From NCBI GenBank assembly GCA_022827195.1, contig JAJDTL010000006.1, forward strand, positions 1-64,000: a stretch of DNA of 64,000 nucleotides, given 5' to 3'. A model generated the notes under the pieces. It was not told the origin of the DNA. It did no database searches and saw only the letters and a program-made list of their open reading frames with translations. The position numbers and the translations under genes were made by a program. Source of the DNA: Caldilineaceae bacterium. Lineage in GTDB: Bacteria > Chloroflexota > Anaerolineae > Caldilineales > Caldilineaceae. Within the stretch, counting starts at the first letter, position 1. Each line of letters begins with the position of its first letter. Positions 24,791 to 33,373 of the stretch are shown in pieces.

Positions 24791-25774
24791 ATCAAGCGAA
24801 ACACGTCCCTGGCTTTGCTGTCGCTTTTGGCCATATTGCTGCTAATGGCCGCCTTCGTGCCCGTCGCTCCCGAGGAGGCCGTCGTTGAACCAGAGCAAAC
24901 GCGTCTGCGCATTGTCACCTCAGGGACGATCCTGGCCAATCATATCTACAATATCGCCGGGGATCATGTTACCATCGATCAGATCGTGCCGCCGGGGGCT
25001 GATCCCCATACCTATGAACCGACGCCGTCCGACACCGTAAAACTGTCCGAGGCCGAATTGGTCATCGTGCGCGGTGCCTCGAATCCCGAAGCGGTCCGCA
25101 GGCGACTCGCGTCCATCGTCGGCGACGAGAACAGCGTGGTCCTGATCGCCCAGCTGGCGTTGGAGCCCGAGGACTACATCTACGATGAATTTGGATCCAT
25201 CGACCAGCATATGGGCGGCGATACGATGCTCGCGCTCGAGTTTGCCGGAGCAATACGCGACACGCTGGTGGTTCAAGATCCGGCCAACGCAGACGCGTGT
25301 AACGCCAATTACGATGAGTTCGCCGCGCGCATTGCCGAGCTGGACGAGGCAATACGGGCGGTCACAGCCAGCATTCCGGAGGAAAGCCGCCAGCTTTACA
25401 GCTATCACGACTCGTTTTCCTATTATGCGCGCCGCTATGGCTAAACCATCGTGGGCACGCTACAGCGGCACGACTTCTCCGAACCGTCCGCTCAAGACGT
25501 GGCGGAAGCGATTGAGCTGTTGCGCGAGTTGGATCTGCCCGCCATCTTCGGCTCCTCCTTCTCCCCCTCACCGGTCCTGGAGCAGATCAGCCGCGAGGCG
25601 GACGTTCCCATCTATTGGTATGATGACGACAATCTGCCCTGAGAGCCGGGCGACCCTGAGCACTCCTTCTTCTTTATGAAGGTGCAGAACCAGTGGGCGC
25701 TTGCCGAGGCGCTCGGCGGCGACGCTTCAATTGTGGACGGCATCGAGACCCGCAACATACCGGAGACGGAATAG
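24791..25774 (+). pseudogene. Metal-binding lipoprotein paralogue inactivated by nonsense and start mutations (copy 2)
   Basis: A frame collinear with copies 1 and 3 over its whole length and without frameshift. The expected start ATG is ATC at 24791, just after GGGAGG. A TAA at 25442 replaces a conserved Tyr codon (RRYG-stop-TIVGTL against RYGYTVMGAF). A TGA at 25640 replaces a conserved Gly codon (DDNLP-stop-EPGDPEHS). The signal also lacks the lipobox Cys. The His ligands in DPHTYEPTPSD and SYHDSFSYYARRYG are still readable. Three lesions make expression of a working protein unlikely. Confidence 0.85.
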
Positions 25775-25951
25775 AGTGGTTCAACGAAGGTCGCGCCTCG
25801 CCTGGTAAGGCCTGTGGCATACGCAGTTTTGCGTTCTTGCCGGTCCGACTTCGAGGCCGATGAGAACCCCCTTTTTGGGTAAAGGAGAAGATCGTGGATA
25901 ATTGAGTTTGACGCGTTCGTCGAGGTGTGTTAATGGTAGTACTAGTTGCGA

Positions 25952-25964
25952 CAATTTGCAATAA
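25952..25964. promoter_or_regulatory. Possible Fur/Zur operator, site 2
   Basis: CAATTTGCAATAA lies 12 bases before the ATG of the Fur-family gene. It shares 10 of 13 bases with site 1 at 23625, which would fit autoregulation. Confidence 0.3.
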
Positions 25965-25975
25965 CCAAGAATCTC

Positions 25976-26413
25976 ATGAGTCACAACACGGCAGAGATCA
26001 ATCGGCGGTTGCGAGAGGCAGGCTACCGGGTTACGCCCCAGCGTCAGCTGATCCTGGACGCGGTCTGTGAACTGGGCAAGCACGTTGTCCCGGATGCGGT
26101 CTATGAGGTTGTCCGGCGCAAGACGCCCTCGCTGAGCCGGGCCACCGTATACCGCACACTGCACTTTCTGACCGAGCAGCGCATTCTGGCGATGGTGCAG
26201 ATGGCCGACGGCCGCGTAGCCTACGAGGTTGCCGGACCTGAACCGCATCACCATCTCGTTTGCCGCACGTGCGACAGCTTCCTCGAGCTGCCGCACAGCG
26301 TACTGCGCACGTTTCGGCAGAGGATGGACTCGCAGTACGACTTTGAGATCGACGTGAGTCATGTTTCGTTTTTCGGGCATTGCACCGATTGCCGCGACGC
26401 TGCAGGCGCCTGA
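25976..26413 (+). CDS. Fur-family metalloregulator (Zur-like by context)
   Basis: About 145 residues. An N-terminal winged helix holds RRLREAGYRVTPQRQLILDA and the recognition helix LSRATVYRTLHFL. The dimerisation domain has EPHHHLVCRTCDSFLELP with His ligands and the first C-x2-C, and a second C-x2-C in FFGHCTDCRD, forming the structural zinc site. ATG 25976 was chosen over an upstream in-frame start at 25946 because it begins the usual N-terminus. Lying between zinc-type binding-protein genes, it probably represses them when Zn is abundant. Confidence 0.88.
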   Translation: MSHNTAEINRRLREAGYRVTPQRQLILDAVCELGKHVVPDAVYEVVRRKTPSLSRATVYRTLHFLTEQRILAMVQMADGRVAYEVAGPEPHHHLVCRTCDSFLELPHSVLRTFRQRMDSQYDFEIDVSHVSFFGHCTDCRDAAGA

Positions 26414-26461
26414 CAGGTTTTTGCAGGCGCATCACACCTTCAGACGAAAGGGTAATCGCTC

Positions 26462-27874
26462 ATGCTCGGCTCACTTCGAACTCTGCTATCGCTACTTTCA
26501 GCGTTGGTCCTCCTGGCAGCTTGTGGCCCCGGCGCCCCTATGTCGACGGCCGCCGAACCGGGAGAGGAACGACTGCGCGTCGTCGCTTCGATCTCCCCAG
26601 TAAGGAACATTGTTTACAATATCGGCGGCGACCGCATCGAGCTCGACGGCATCATGCCGCCAGGCGTCGACCCGCATACGTTCGAGCCTCGACCCTCGGA
26701 TGCCGTAAAGCTGTCGCAGGCCGATCTGATCTTCGTGAACGGGTTGCATCTGGATGAAACTACCCTCAGATTGGCCCAGGCGAATCTGAAGGAGGGTGCT
26801 GAGATTGTGCAGCTGGCTGTGGCCACGGCCCACCCCGACGAACTCATCTATGGGATGGAGCATCACCACGGTCACGCCGAGGACGACGACCACGACGAGG
26901 ATGAGGATGAGCACGGTCACGCCGAGGACGACGACCATGAAGATGAGGACGAGCATGGCCACGCCGAGGACGACGACCACGACGAGGATGAAGACGAACA
27001 CGGTCACGCCGAGGACGACGACCACGACGAGGATGAGGATGAGCACGGTCACGCCGAGGACGACGACCACGAAGATGAGGATGAGCACGGTCATGCCGAG
27101 GACGACGACCACGCCGAAGATGAGGATGAGCACGGTCACGCCGAGGACGACGACCACGAAGATGAGGATGAGCACGGTCATGCCGAGGACGACGACCACG
27201 CCGAGGATGAGGACGAGCACGGTCACGCTGAGGACGACGACGACCACGAAGATGAGGACGAACATGGTCATGACGAAGAAGAAGGCGAGGAAGGGGAACC
27301 TGACCCGCACCTGTTGCTCGACCCGAACTTCGCTATTCGGTACGCCAAAGTGATTTTTGTCAGCCTGTCATCCCATGACCCGGATAACAGAGAGTACTAC
27401 GAGGACAACCTCAACGAGTTTACGGCCCGTCTTATTGCACTCGATGAGGCCATACGTGCGACGACGGCAACGATTCCAGAGTCGAATCGCAGGCTGCTGA
27501 CCTATCACGACTCGTTCGGATACTTTGCCCTGCGTTACGGCTACACGGTAATCGGCGCAATCCAGCCGAACGACACCTCCGAGCCGTCTGCACAGGAGGT
27601 TGCCGCGTTGATTGATCAGCTGCTCGCCGAGGAGGTACCGGCCATATTCGGTTCGATCCTCTTCCCCGCGGACGTGATCGAGCAGATCGCGCGCGAGACC
27701 GGCGCTACCGTCAGCACACTGCTGGACGATGGCCTGCCCGGCGAGCCCGGTGACCCGGAGCACACCTATATTGGCATGATGGTGGAAAATCTGAGGACCT
27801 TGGCGACCGTGCTTGGTGGCGACCCCTCGCTGATGGATGGGGTCGAAACTGGCAACGTTCCCGACAGACAGTGA
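26462..27874 (+). CDS. znuA: Zinc ABC transporter substrate-binding lipoprotein with a very long repeated His/Asp/Glu loop (copy 3)
   Basis: 470 residues. A signal peptide ends in LLAAC. The first metal His is in VDPHTFEPRPSDAV; residues about 136-267 are an acidic His-rich loop of nine tandem 14-15 residue units plus a partial one. The fold resumes with EPDPHLLLDPNFA, TYHDSFGYFALRYGYTV and PGDPEHTYIG. A His-rich loop at this spot marks Zn-specific ZnuA proteins, but usual loops are some 20-40 residues. It should bind many Zn ions and may act as a metal sink or chaperone for ZnuBC, encoded next. The N- and C-lobes match copies 1 and 2. Confidence 0.93.
   Translation: MLGSLRTLLSLLSALVLLAACGPGAPMSTAAEPGEERLRVVASISPVRNIVYNIGGDRIELDGIMPPGVDPHTFEPRPSDAVKLSQADLIFVNGLHLDETTLRLAQANLKEGAEIVQLAVATAHPDELIYGMEHHHGHAEDDDHDEDEDEHGHAEDDDHEDEDEHGHAEDDDHDEDEDEHGHAEDDDHDEDEDEHGHAEDDDHEDEDEHGHAEDDDHAEDEDEHGHAEDDDHEDEDEHGHAEDDDHAEDEDEHGHAEDDDDHEDEDEHGHDEEEGEEGEPDPHLLLDPNFAIRYAKVIFVSLSSHDPDNREYYEDNLNEFTARLIALDEAIRATTATIPESNRRLLTYHDSFGYFALRYGYTVIGAIQPNDTSEPSAQEVAALIDQLLAEEVPAIFGSILFPADVIEQIARETGATVSTLLDDGLPGEPGDPEHTYIGMMVENLRTLATVLGGDPSLMDGVETGNVPDRQ
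26867..27262 (+). repeat. In-frame coding tandem repeat, nine 42-45 base units
   Basis: Each unit encodes HGHAEDDDH followed by EDEDE, DEDEDE or AEDEDE. Unit lengths in codons are 15, 14, 15, 15, 14, 15, 14, 15 and 15. Neighbouring units are nearly identical at DNA level, pointing to recent unequal recombination or slippage. Confidence 0.93.
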
Positions 27875-27881
27875 TGAGGAC

Positions 27882-27919
27882 GGAGAGAGGGGCGTGCGGG
27901 GCAACGCGCTCCTCTCTCC
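27882..27919 (+). terminator. Hairpin after the His-rich binding-protein gene
   Basis: GGAGAGAGG at 27882-27890 pairs with CCTCTCTCC at 27911-27919, followed by CTTTCCC. The T-run is weak, so it may limit rather than stop read-through into the ATPase gene 30 bases on. Confidence 0.5.
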
Positions 27920-27949
27920 CTTTCCCGGCACCTTCGCAGGGGAGGGTGG

Positions 27950-28804
27950 ATGGACCCGCTAATTGAATTGAACGGCGTTGCCTTCGGCTACGGCGCGTTC
28001 AACGTGCTGGAAGAGATCGACCTGCATCTGCACCCCGGCCAGTTCGTAGGATTGGTCGGACCGAGCGGAGCCGGCAAGACTTCGCTGTTGAAACTGGTTC
28101 TGGACCTATACGCGCCAAACTCGGGGCGGATTCAGCGCGTGCGGCCCGATCTGCGCCTGACCTATGTGCCGCAGATCGAGACCGTAGATTGGAGCTTTCC
28201 GGTAACGGCCGAAGAGGTGGTCCTTATGGGTGTTGACCACCGTTCGAACATCTGGCCCTGGCCGCGCAGCCGCGAGCGCAAGCGGGCGCGCGAAATTCTG
28301 GACCAGTTGGAGATCGGCCATCTGGCGGAGAGGCACATCCGCGATCTCTCCGGCGGGCAGCAGCAACGCGTCTTTCTAGCGCGCGCCCTGGTGGCGGACC
28401 CGGAAATACTCGTGTTGGATGAGCCGACCACCGGCGTCGATGTGCGCAGCTCAGAGAACATCTTCCACTGGCTGACCCTGCTCAACAAGGAGGGTATGAC
28501 GATCCTGCTGACGACGCACGATCTGAACATGGCCGCCGCCCACGTGCCTTGGGTCGTCTGCCTGAACCGACGAATCGTGGCGCAAGGCCCTCCGCACGAG
28601 ATCTTTACCGAGGATACTCTGAGCCATGCTTACCAGGGCGACTTCATCGTTCTCCGCCAAGACGATATGATCTTCGTGCAGCAAAGGCCGCATCCACACG
28701 GTCTGCACGAGGTGCTGCCGGAACCAGTGGAGGGGGGATTGCCCAATCATGACAACCGGAAGAGCAACGGGACCCAGCCCGCTACCGCCGACAAGGAGTC
28801 CTGA
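27950..28804 (+). CDS. znuC: Zinc/manganese ABC transporter ATPase
   Basis: 284 residues with Walker A GPSGAGKTS near residue 36, Q-loop YVPQIETVDW, signature LSGGQQQRVFLARAL near 133, Walker B EILVLDEPTTGVD near 155 and switch His in TTHDLN. It is the family-typical cytoplasmic ATPase for cluster-A-I metal uptake, but is followed by a charged tail of about 30 residues. The permease gene begins five bases after its stop. Confidence 0.92.
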   Translation: MDPLIELNGVAFGYGAFNVLEEIDLHLHPGQFVGLVGPSGAGKTSLLKLVLDLYAPNSGRIQRVRPDLRLTYVPQIETVDWSFPVTAEEVVLMGVDHRSNIWPWPRSRERKRAREILDQLEIGHLAERHIRDLSGGQQQRVFLARALVADPEILVLDEPTTGVDVRSSENIFHWLTLLNKEGMTILLTTHDLNMAAAHVPWVVCLNRRIVAQGPPHEIFTEDTLSHAYQGDFIVLRQDDMIFVQQRPHPHGLHEVLPEPVEGGLPNHDNRKSNGTQPATADKES

Positions 28805-28809
28805 CCGCC

Positions 28810-29664
28810 ATGGACGCTCTGCTTACCCCGTTTCAATATGAATTCTTCCGCAACGGTACCATAGCCGCCGTGCTCGTCGGCGGGCTGTGCGCCCTGATCG
28901 GCGTCTATATCGTCCTGCGGGGCATGAGTTTCATCGGCCACGGCCTTTCCCACGCCGTTTTCGGTGGGGCTGTCGTGGCCTTCATTCTGCAGTTCAACTT
29001 CTACGTCGGGGCCGTGTCGTGGGGTTTTGTCGCCGCACTTCTGATCAACCAGACCGTGCGCAAAACGACCATCAGCGCCGACGCCGCCATCGGTGTGGTG
29101 ACGACTGCCAGTTTCGCCTTGGGCGTCGCTCTGATTTCACGCTATCGCCGCTTTTCACAGTCCTTTGACGCCGCTCTTTTCGGCAATGTCCTGGGTGTTA
29201 CCTATGCCGATATTGCCGTGATCATCTTTGTTACCGTGGCGGCGACTCTGATGATCTTCTTTTTCTACAAGCAGTTGCTCTTCACGACTTTCAATACTGA
29301 GGTCGCTCAGGTCTACGGGGTTCCCACTTTCTGGATCGAGACCTGGTTTGCGTTGATCCTGGCGGCCGTGATCATAGCCTCCGTGCAGATCATGGGTGTG
29401 ACGATGATCGGGGCGGCGCTGGTCGTACCCCCGATCACGATACGGCTGCTGACGGACAGCTTCCATCGCCTGATCATTTTCTCGACGGCATTGGGTGCGG
29501 CGACCGGACTGATCGGGATGTACCTGAGCTTTTATGTGGATGTTTCGAGCGGGGCGTCGATTGTGCTCCTGCAGTCGATACTCTTCTGTATCGCACTGTT
29601 CTACGTGTCCCGTGTGCGGAACAGGCGCCGGCTTGTCGAGACGCCGGTCTACGGCCCTACCTGA
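28810..29664 (+). CDS. znuB: Zinc/manganese ABC transporter permease
   Basis: 284 residues with about eight to nine hydrophobic segments and the ABC-3 family motifs GMSFIGHGLSHAVFGGAV (residues about 39-56) and QIMGVTMIGAALVVPPITIR. It forms the membrane channel for metal delivered by the binding lipoproteins upstream. It ends the locus, and convergent rnc lies 99 bases beyond its stop. Confidence 0.92.
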   Translation: MDALLTPFQYEFFRNGTIAAVLVGGLCALIGVYIVLRGMSFIGHGLSHAVFGGAVVAFILQFNFYVGAVSWGFVAALLINQTVRKTTISADAAIGVVTTASFALGVALISRYRRFSQSFDAALFGNVLGVTYADIAVIIFVTVAATLMIFFFYKQLLFTTFNTEVAQVYGVPTFWIETWFALILAAVIIASVQIMGVTMIGAALVVPPITIRLLTDSFHRLIIFSTALGAATGLIGMYLSFYVDVSSGASIVLLQSILFCIALFYVSRVRNRRRLVETPVYGPT

Positions 29665-29763
29665 AGGGGAGAGCGTGGGGCGGAAGTGGTGCCCGGAGTC
29701 TCAGGGGGACCTGTGCACGAGGGCTAGCCCCAGGGCTTGCGCGGGTCGCTGGCGACGGGAATC

Positions 29764-30552
29764 TCAAACCCCGCCCCGCTCGCCTTGCACTTCCACAGAC
29801 GCCAATTCGTACGCTTCAGCCAGACCACTGTCCACGTAGCCCGGGCTTGTCTGCCCCAGGCGGGCCAGGGCCATGGCCGCGGCGGCCTGCTCCGCCTCCT
29901 GCTTGCTCTGGCCCTCGCCGACGCCGTAAGGCTGCTTGTCGATCGTCACCTGACGGATGAATTTACGCGCGTGGTCCGGCCCTTCGGTGAGGACTGTGCG
30001 GTAGCGCGGCGTCTGACCCATGGCCGCCTGCACCCACTCCTGCAGGCGGCTCTTGGGGTCCTTTGCCAGGGCAAAGTGGGCCACCCTCTCGATCTCTTCC
30101 AGCAGTCGCGGTTCGAGAAAGCCGCGCAGGACGTCGATCCCCTGGTCAAGATAGAGCGCGCCGATGAATGCTTCGTACGTATCGCACAGAGTGGTATGGC
30201 GGATGCGCCCCCCGTTTTCTTCCTCGCCGCGCCCCAGCAGCAGATGATTGCCCAGGCACAGCTCCCTGGCAAAGCGGGACAGGGATTCGCGTCTTACGAG
30301 CCCTGAGCGCAGGTTGGTCAGTTCTCCTTCTCGCCGCTCCGGGTAGAGCCTGAAAAGCAGTTCGCTGACAATGAAGCTCAGTACGGCGTCGCCCAGAAAC
30401 TCAAGCCGTTGATTGTCCTGCAGATCGGAATCGTCATCCGCTTCGTGCAGGTAGCTGCGGTGGACAAATGCGCGCTGTATGAGCGTGAAGTCGTTAAAGC
30501 GAAGCCCCACTGCCTCCTGAAGTTTCTTCAGCGAATGGTGTCCGTTGTCCAT
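29764..30552 (-). CDS. rnc: Ribonuclease III
   Basis: 262 residues. The RNase III domain has NQRLEFLGDAVLSFIV near residue 46 (the signature, with catalytic Glu and Asp) and DTYEAFIGALYLDQG near 122 (second acidic pair). A double-stranded RNA binding domain follows from about 162 (PKSRLQEWVQAAMGQTPRY to SKQEAEQAAAAMALARLG). It cuts double-stranded RNA in rRNA and mRNA processing. The protein runs about 20 residues past the binding domain. It lies downstream of the threonine synthase gene on the same strand, with a terminator-like hairpin between. Confidence 0.95.
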   Translation of the reverse strand: MDNGHHSLKKLQEAVGLRFNDFTLIQRAFVHRSYLHEADDDSDLQDNQRLEFLGDAVLSFIVSELLFRLYPERREGELTNLRSGLVRRESLSRFARELCLGNHLLLGRGEEENGGRIRHTTLCDTYEAFIGALYLDQGIDVLRGFLEPRLLEEIERVAHFALAKDPKSRLQEWVQAAMGQTPRYRTVLTEGPDHARKFIRQVTIDKQPYGVGEGQSKQEAEQAAAAMALARLGQTSPGYVDSGLAEAYELASVEVQGERGGV

Positions 30553-30576
30553 GCTAGGCGCTCTTCCAAGAGGACC

Positions 30577-30611
30577 AAAAAGGCAGACGGGAGAAACGCC
30601 CGCCTTTCTCC
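30577..30611 (-). terminator. Intrinsic terminator-like hairpin after the threonine synthase gene
   Basis: On the minus strand GGAGAAA (30611-30605) pairs with TTTCTCC (30596-30590), and a CTTTTT run follows after CGTCTGC. Confidence 0.5.
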
Positions 30612-30629
30612 TCCCGATTCCCGCTGTCT

Positions 30630-31748
30630 CTATATGGCCGGAAGTCTTTTGAGGCCCAGTCCGGTCAGGTTGACGACGACGGTGTCTGAACGATTGAACT
30701 GCGGAGCCAGTTTCGTGAGGGCGGCGGCAACTGTGGCGCTGGTCGGTTCGACGAAAAGACCCCGTTGAGCCAGACGTTCCTGGGCTGCATTGATCTCCTC
30801 GTCGTTGACGACGACAGCGGTACCGCCGGACTGGCGCAAGGCCCCCAGGATTGAGCGGTTCCGCACCGGCTTCTCGACGGCGATGCCGTCTGCCAGGACA
30901 CTGGGCGCCACCTGCCGGCGGGGTACGATCTCGCTGAATCCCTGATGGAAAGCGTCGCAGATCGGCGTTATCGGCTCGGCCTGCACGGCCACCATGCGCG
31001 GCAATCTCTCGATGATCCCGCTACGGTGCAGGTGCTGAAAGCCGCGCCACGCTCCCAGAAAGAGGCCGCCATACCCGACCGGTGTGACGAACCAGTCAGG
31101 CACCCTGCGGCCGAGCTGTTCCCAGATCTCCCATGCATTGGTCATGAAGCCAAGGAGGCAGGCGGGGTGCCAGGCATGCGAGGCATAAATCACGTCATCG
31201 CCGGTCTGGGAGGCTTCGGCAGCCTCGGTCGCAGCGGTGCGGGGGCCGGAAACTTCGACCAGTTCCGCGCCGTAGACAGCGATTTGCGCCTTCTTGGGTT
31301 GCGGCGCGTAGGCAGGCACAAATATGCGGGCAAAAAGTCCTGCCCGCGCCGCATAACATGCCAGGCTCGCGCCGGCATTCCCGCTCGAATCGTCCATAAC
31401 CGTGCGCACACCCTGCCCAACCAGCCAGTTGACGATGACGCTGACCCCACGGTCTTTGTAACTGCCTGAAGGCATCAGCCCTTCAAACTTCCAGTAGATG
31501 GGCTGTTCCGACCAGGCGTCTTCGATCAGAGGGGTCCAGCCCTCCCCCAGCGAATGCAGTTCCCGCCCCGGCGATACAACGGGCAACATGGGCAGGTAAC
31601 GCCAGTGTCCCGGATTGTGGTCCTCGATCCTGTCCGGGTCGAATGGAGGCAGCTCGCGAAACTCCAACGGTTCGCCGCTGAGGGGGCAGCGCAAGGGCGC
31701 TTCTTCGGCAGCAATCCGAAACTGACTGCTGGGACAGTATGCGATCAA
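30630..31748 (-). CDS. thrC: Threonine synthase-like PLP enzyme
   Basis: 372 residues of fold-type II PLP enzyme. The PLP Lys is in [20 protein letters not shown] near residue 97, followed by [19 protein letters not shown] (phosphate-binding and substrate Asn) and [17 protein letters not shown]. The N-terminus ([10 protein letters not shown]) looks like a decayed zinc-ribbon segment typical of one ThrC class. Threonine synthase makes threonine from O-phosphohomoserine; a related beta-eliminating enzyme cannot be excluded from sequence alone. No threonine-pathway gene is adjacent. Confidence 0.8.
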   Translation of the reverse strand: MIAYCPSSQFRIAAEEAPLRCPLSGEPLEFRELPPFDPDRIEDHNPGHWRYLPMLPVVSPGRELHSLGEGWTPLIEDAWSEQPIYWKFEGLMPSGSYKDRGVSVIVNWLVGQGVRTVMDDSSGNAGASLACYAARAGLFARIFVPAYAPQPKKAQIAVYGAELVEVSGPRTAATEAAEASQTGDDVIYASHAWHPACLLGFMTNAWEIWEQLGRRVPDWFVTPVGYGGLFLGAWRGFQHLHRSGIIERLPRMVAVQAEPITPICDAFHQGFSEIVPRRQVAPSVLADGIAVEKPVRNRSILGALRQSGGTAVVVNDEEINAAQERLAQRGLFVEPTSATVAAALTKLAPQFNRSDTVVVNLTGLGLKRLPAI

Positions 31749-31984
31749 TCGGCAGGTCCTTTGCAGGGCAGACTAGAGAAGCCGAACTGTCTTCAACCGG
31801 TACGTATGTCCGACCCCTCATTGGATCAACATTTGTAACCGAACTTGTGGGATAGGTCAAGTGGCACCTGCGGTCTCAAAGCGACGCCCCATACTTCGCA
31901 GGACCCTGCGCTGACCACTGGAACCCGCCAAGTGTGATAGAATCGAGTCGGCTCGCAAACGACCCCGCTTTGGAAAGGTCCAAT

Positions 31985-33088
31985 ATGCGAATAACGCGCA
32001 TCTCTGCATACCAGGTCGACCTGCCACTGCATGAAGGGCGCTATGCCTGGTCCGGTGGGAAGTCGGTAGCCGTTTTCGACAGTACGATTGTGCGGGTCGA
32101 GACGGACGACGGCTTCGCCGGGCACGGTGAGGTCTGCCCGCTCGGACCATTCTATCTGCCGGCCTACGCGCGGGGCGTACGTGCCGGGCTGACCGAGCTG
32201 GCTCCCCATCTGATCGGGCTGGACCCGAGGCAGCTGGCGGTACTTAACGAGGAGATGGACCGGGCGCTCAAAGGGCATGCCTATGTCAAGTCCGGCATCG
32301 ACATCGCTTGCTGGGACATTCTGGGCCAGGTTAGCGGACAACCCGCCTATGTGTTGCTCGGAGGCCGCTACGGCGAAGACTTTGTGCTCTACCGCGCCAT
32401 TTCGCAAGGTACGCCGGAGGAAATGGCGCAGTCGGTGGCGAACTACCGCGCGGAGGGATACAGGCGTTTCCAACTGAAGGTAGGGGCTGACGCGGAGACA
32501 GATATCGAGCGGATTCGTGCAGTTGCGGAGGTGTTGGAGTCCGGGGATAGGTTGGTGGCCGATGCCAATACGGGCTGGCTGCCGCACGAGGCCGCGCGTG
32601 TCGTGCGCGGGGTGGAGGATGTGGACGTCTACATCGAGCAGCCATGTCTGAGCTACGAATCGTGCCTTTCGATAAGGCGGCGGACGACGCATCCCTTTGT
32701 GTTGGATGAAACGATCGACAGTATCGAAACGCTGCTGACCGCGCATCGGGATGACGCCATGGATGTCGTCAACATCAAGATCAGCAAGTTCGGGGGCCTG
32801 ACGAAGGCGCGGCAGGCGCGCGATCTGTGTGTCTCGCTGGGCATCGCCATGACGATCGAGGACAGTTGGGGGGGTGACGTAACGACGGCCGCAATCTCGC
32901 ACCTGGCGCACAGTACGCCGCCTGAGTTCCTCTTTACCGCTACCGATTTCAACAGCTACGTGACCGTCAGCACGGCGGAGGGCGCCCCCCAGCGTAATCA
33001 CGGCCGCATGGCGGCCTCTACCGCCGCCGGATTGGGCATCGCACCCCGCTGGGACACGCTGGGCGAGCCCGCTCTTGTGATTGAATAA
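31985..33088 (+). CDS. Enolase-superfamily enzyme, hydroxyproline dehydratase/betaine epimerase-like
   Basis: About 367 residues. The N-terminal capping domain contains [20 protein letters not shown] and [10 protein letters not shown]. The barrel has FQLKVGAD (catalytic Lys on strand 2), [15 protein letters not shown] and LDETIDS (Asp/Glu Mg ligands), and [11 protein letters not shown] (Lys on strand 6). QLKVG together with the strand-6 Lys recalls cis-3-hydroxyproline dehydratases and 4-hydroxyproline-betaine 2-epimerases. Specific assignment is tentative. ATG 31985 (MRITRI) follows GGAAAGG; the longer frame to 31934 is unlikely. Confidence 0.85.
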   Translation: MRITRISAYQVDLPLHEGRYAWSGGKSVAVFDSTIVRVETDDGFAGHGEVCPLGPFYLPAYARGVRAGLTELAPHLIGLDPRQLAVLNEEMDRALKGHAYVKSGIDIACWDILGQVSGQPAYVLLGGRYGEDFVLYRAISQGTPEEMAQSVANYRAEGYRRFQLKVGADAETDIERIRAVAEVLESGDRLVADANTGWLPHEAARVVRGVEDVDVYIEQPCLSYESCLSIRRRTTHPFVLDETIDSIETLLTAHRDDAMDVVNIKISKFGGLTKARQARDLCVSLGIAMTIEDSWGGDVTTAAISHLAHSTPPEFLFTATDFNSYVTVSTAEGAPQRNHGRMAASTAAGLGIAPRWDTLGEPALVIE

Positions 33089-33373
33089 AGATGCCGTACA
33101 AACCCATGTGAGAGGCGCGCCCTATAGCTGCAAAGATGGCTGTTCAATATCCTCTCTGATTTGTGAAGGTGCCGCGGGAAAGCGTATACTACGCCCCCAA
33201 TACCTGCGCTTACGCCCCAATTCACAACTGTCGCCAGAGCCGGCTCGACTCGCTGGAGCAGAGCCGAAAGCGGGGGAATCGCGGCACACTACGCCGCCTG
33301 CCACAGTCCGGACCTGCCAGATGCCCCAACCCCGATGGGGGGCAACCATGCCGCATAAAAGGACGGAGTTCTG

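Noticed and set aside
25440..25642. TAA and TGA in the second binding-protein copy considered as recoding or selenocysteine
   Set aside because: One stop is TAA, the TGA replaces a conserved Gly rather than Cys, and the start codon is also lost; pseudogene is the simpler reading.
26498..27310. Minus-strand frame of 270 residues rich in Val, Leu and Ile, looking like a membrane protein
   Set aside because: It is the antisense of the His/Asp/Glu repeat of the zinc-binding lipoprotein; GAC/GAG codons read backwards as Val/Leu. It is repetitive and has no membrane-protein pattern beyond that.
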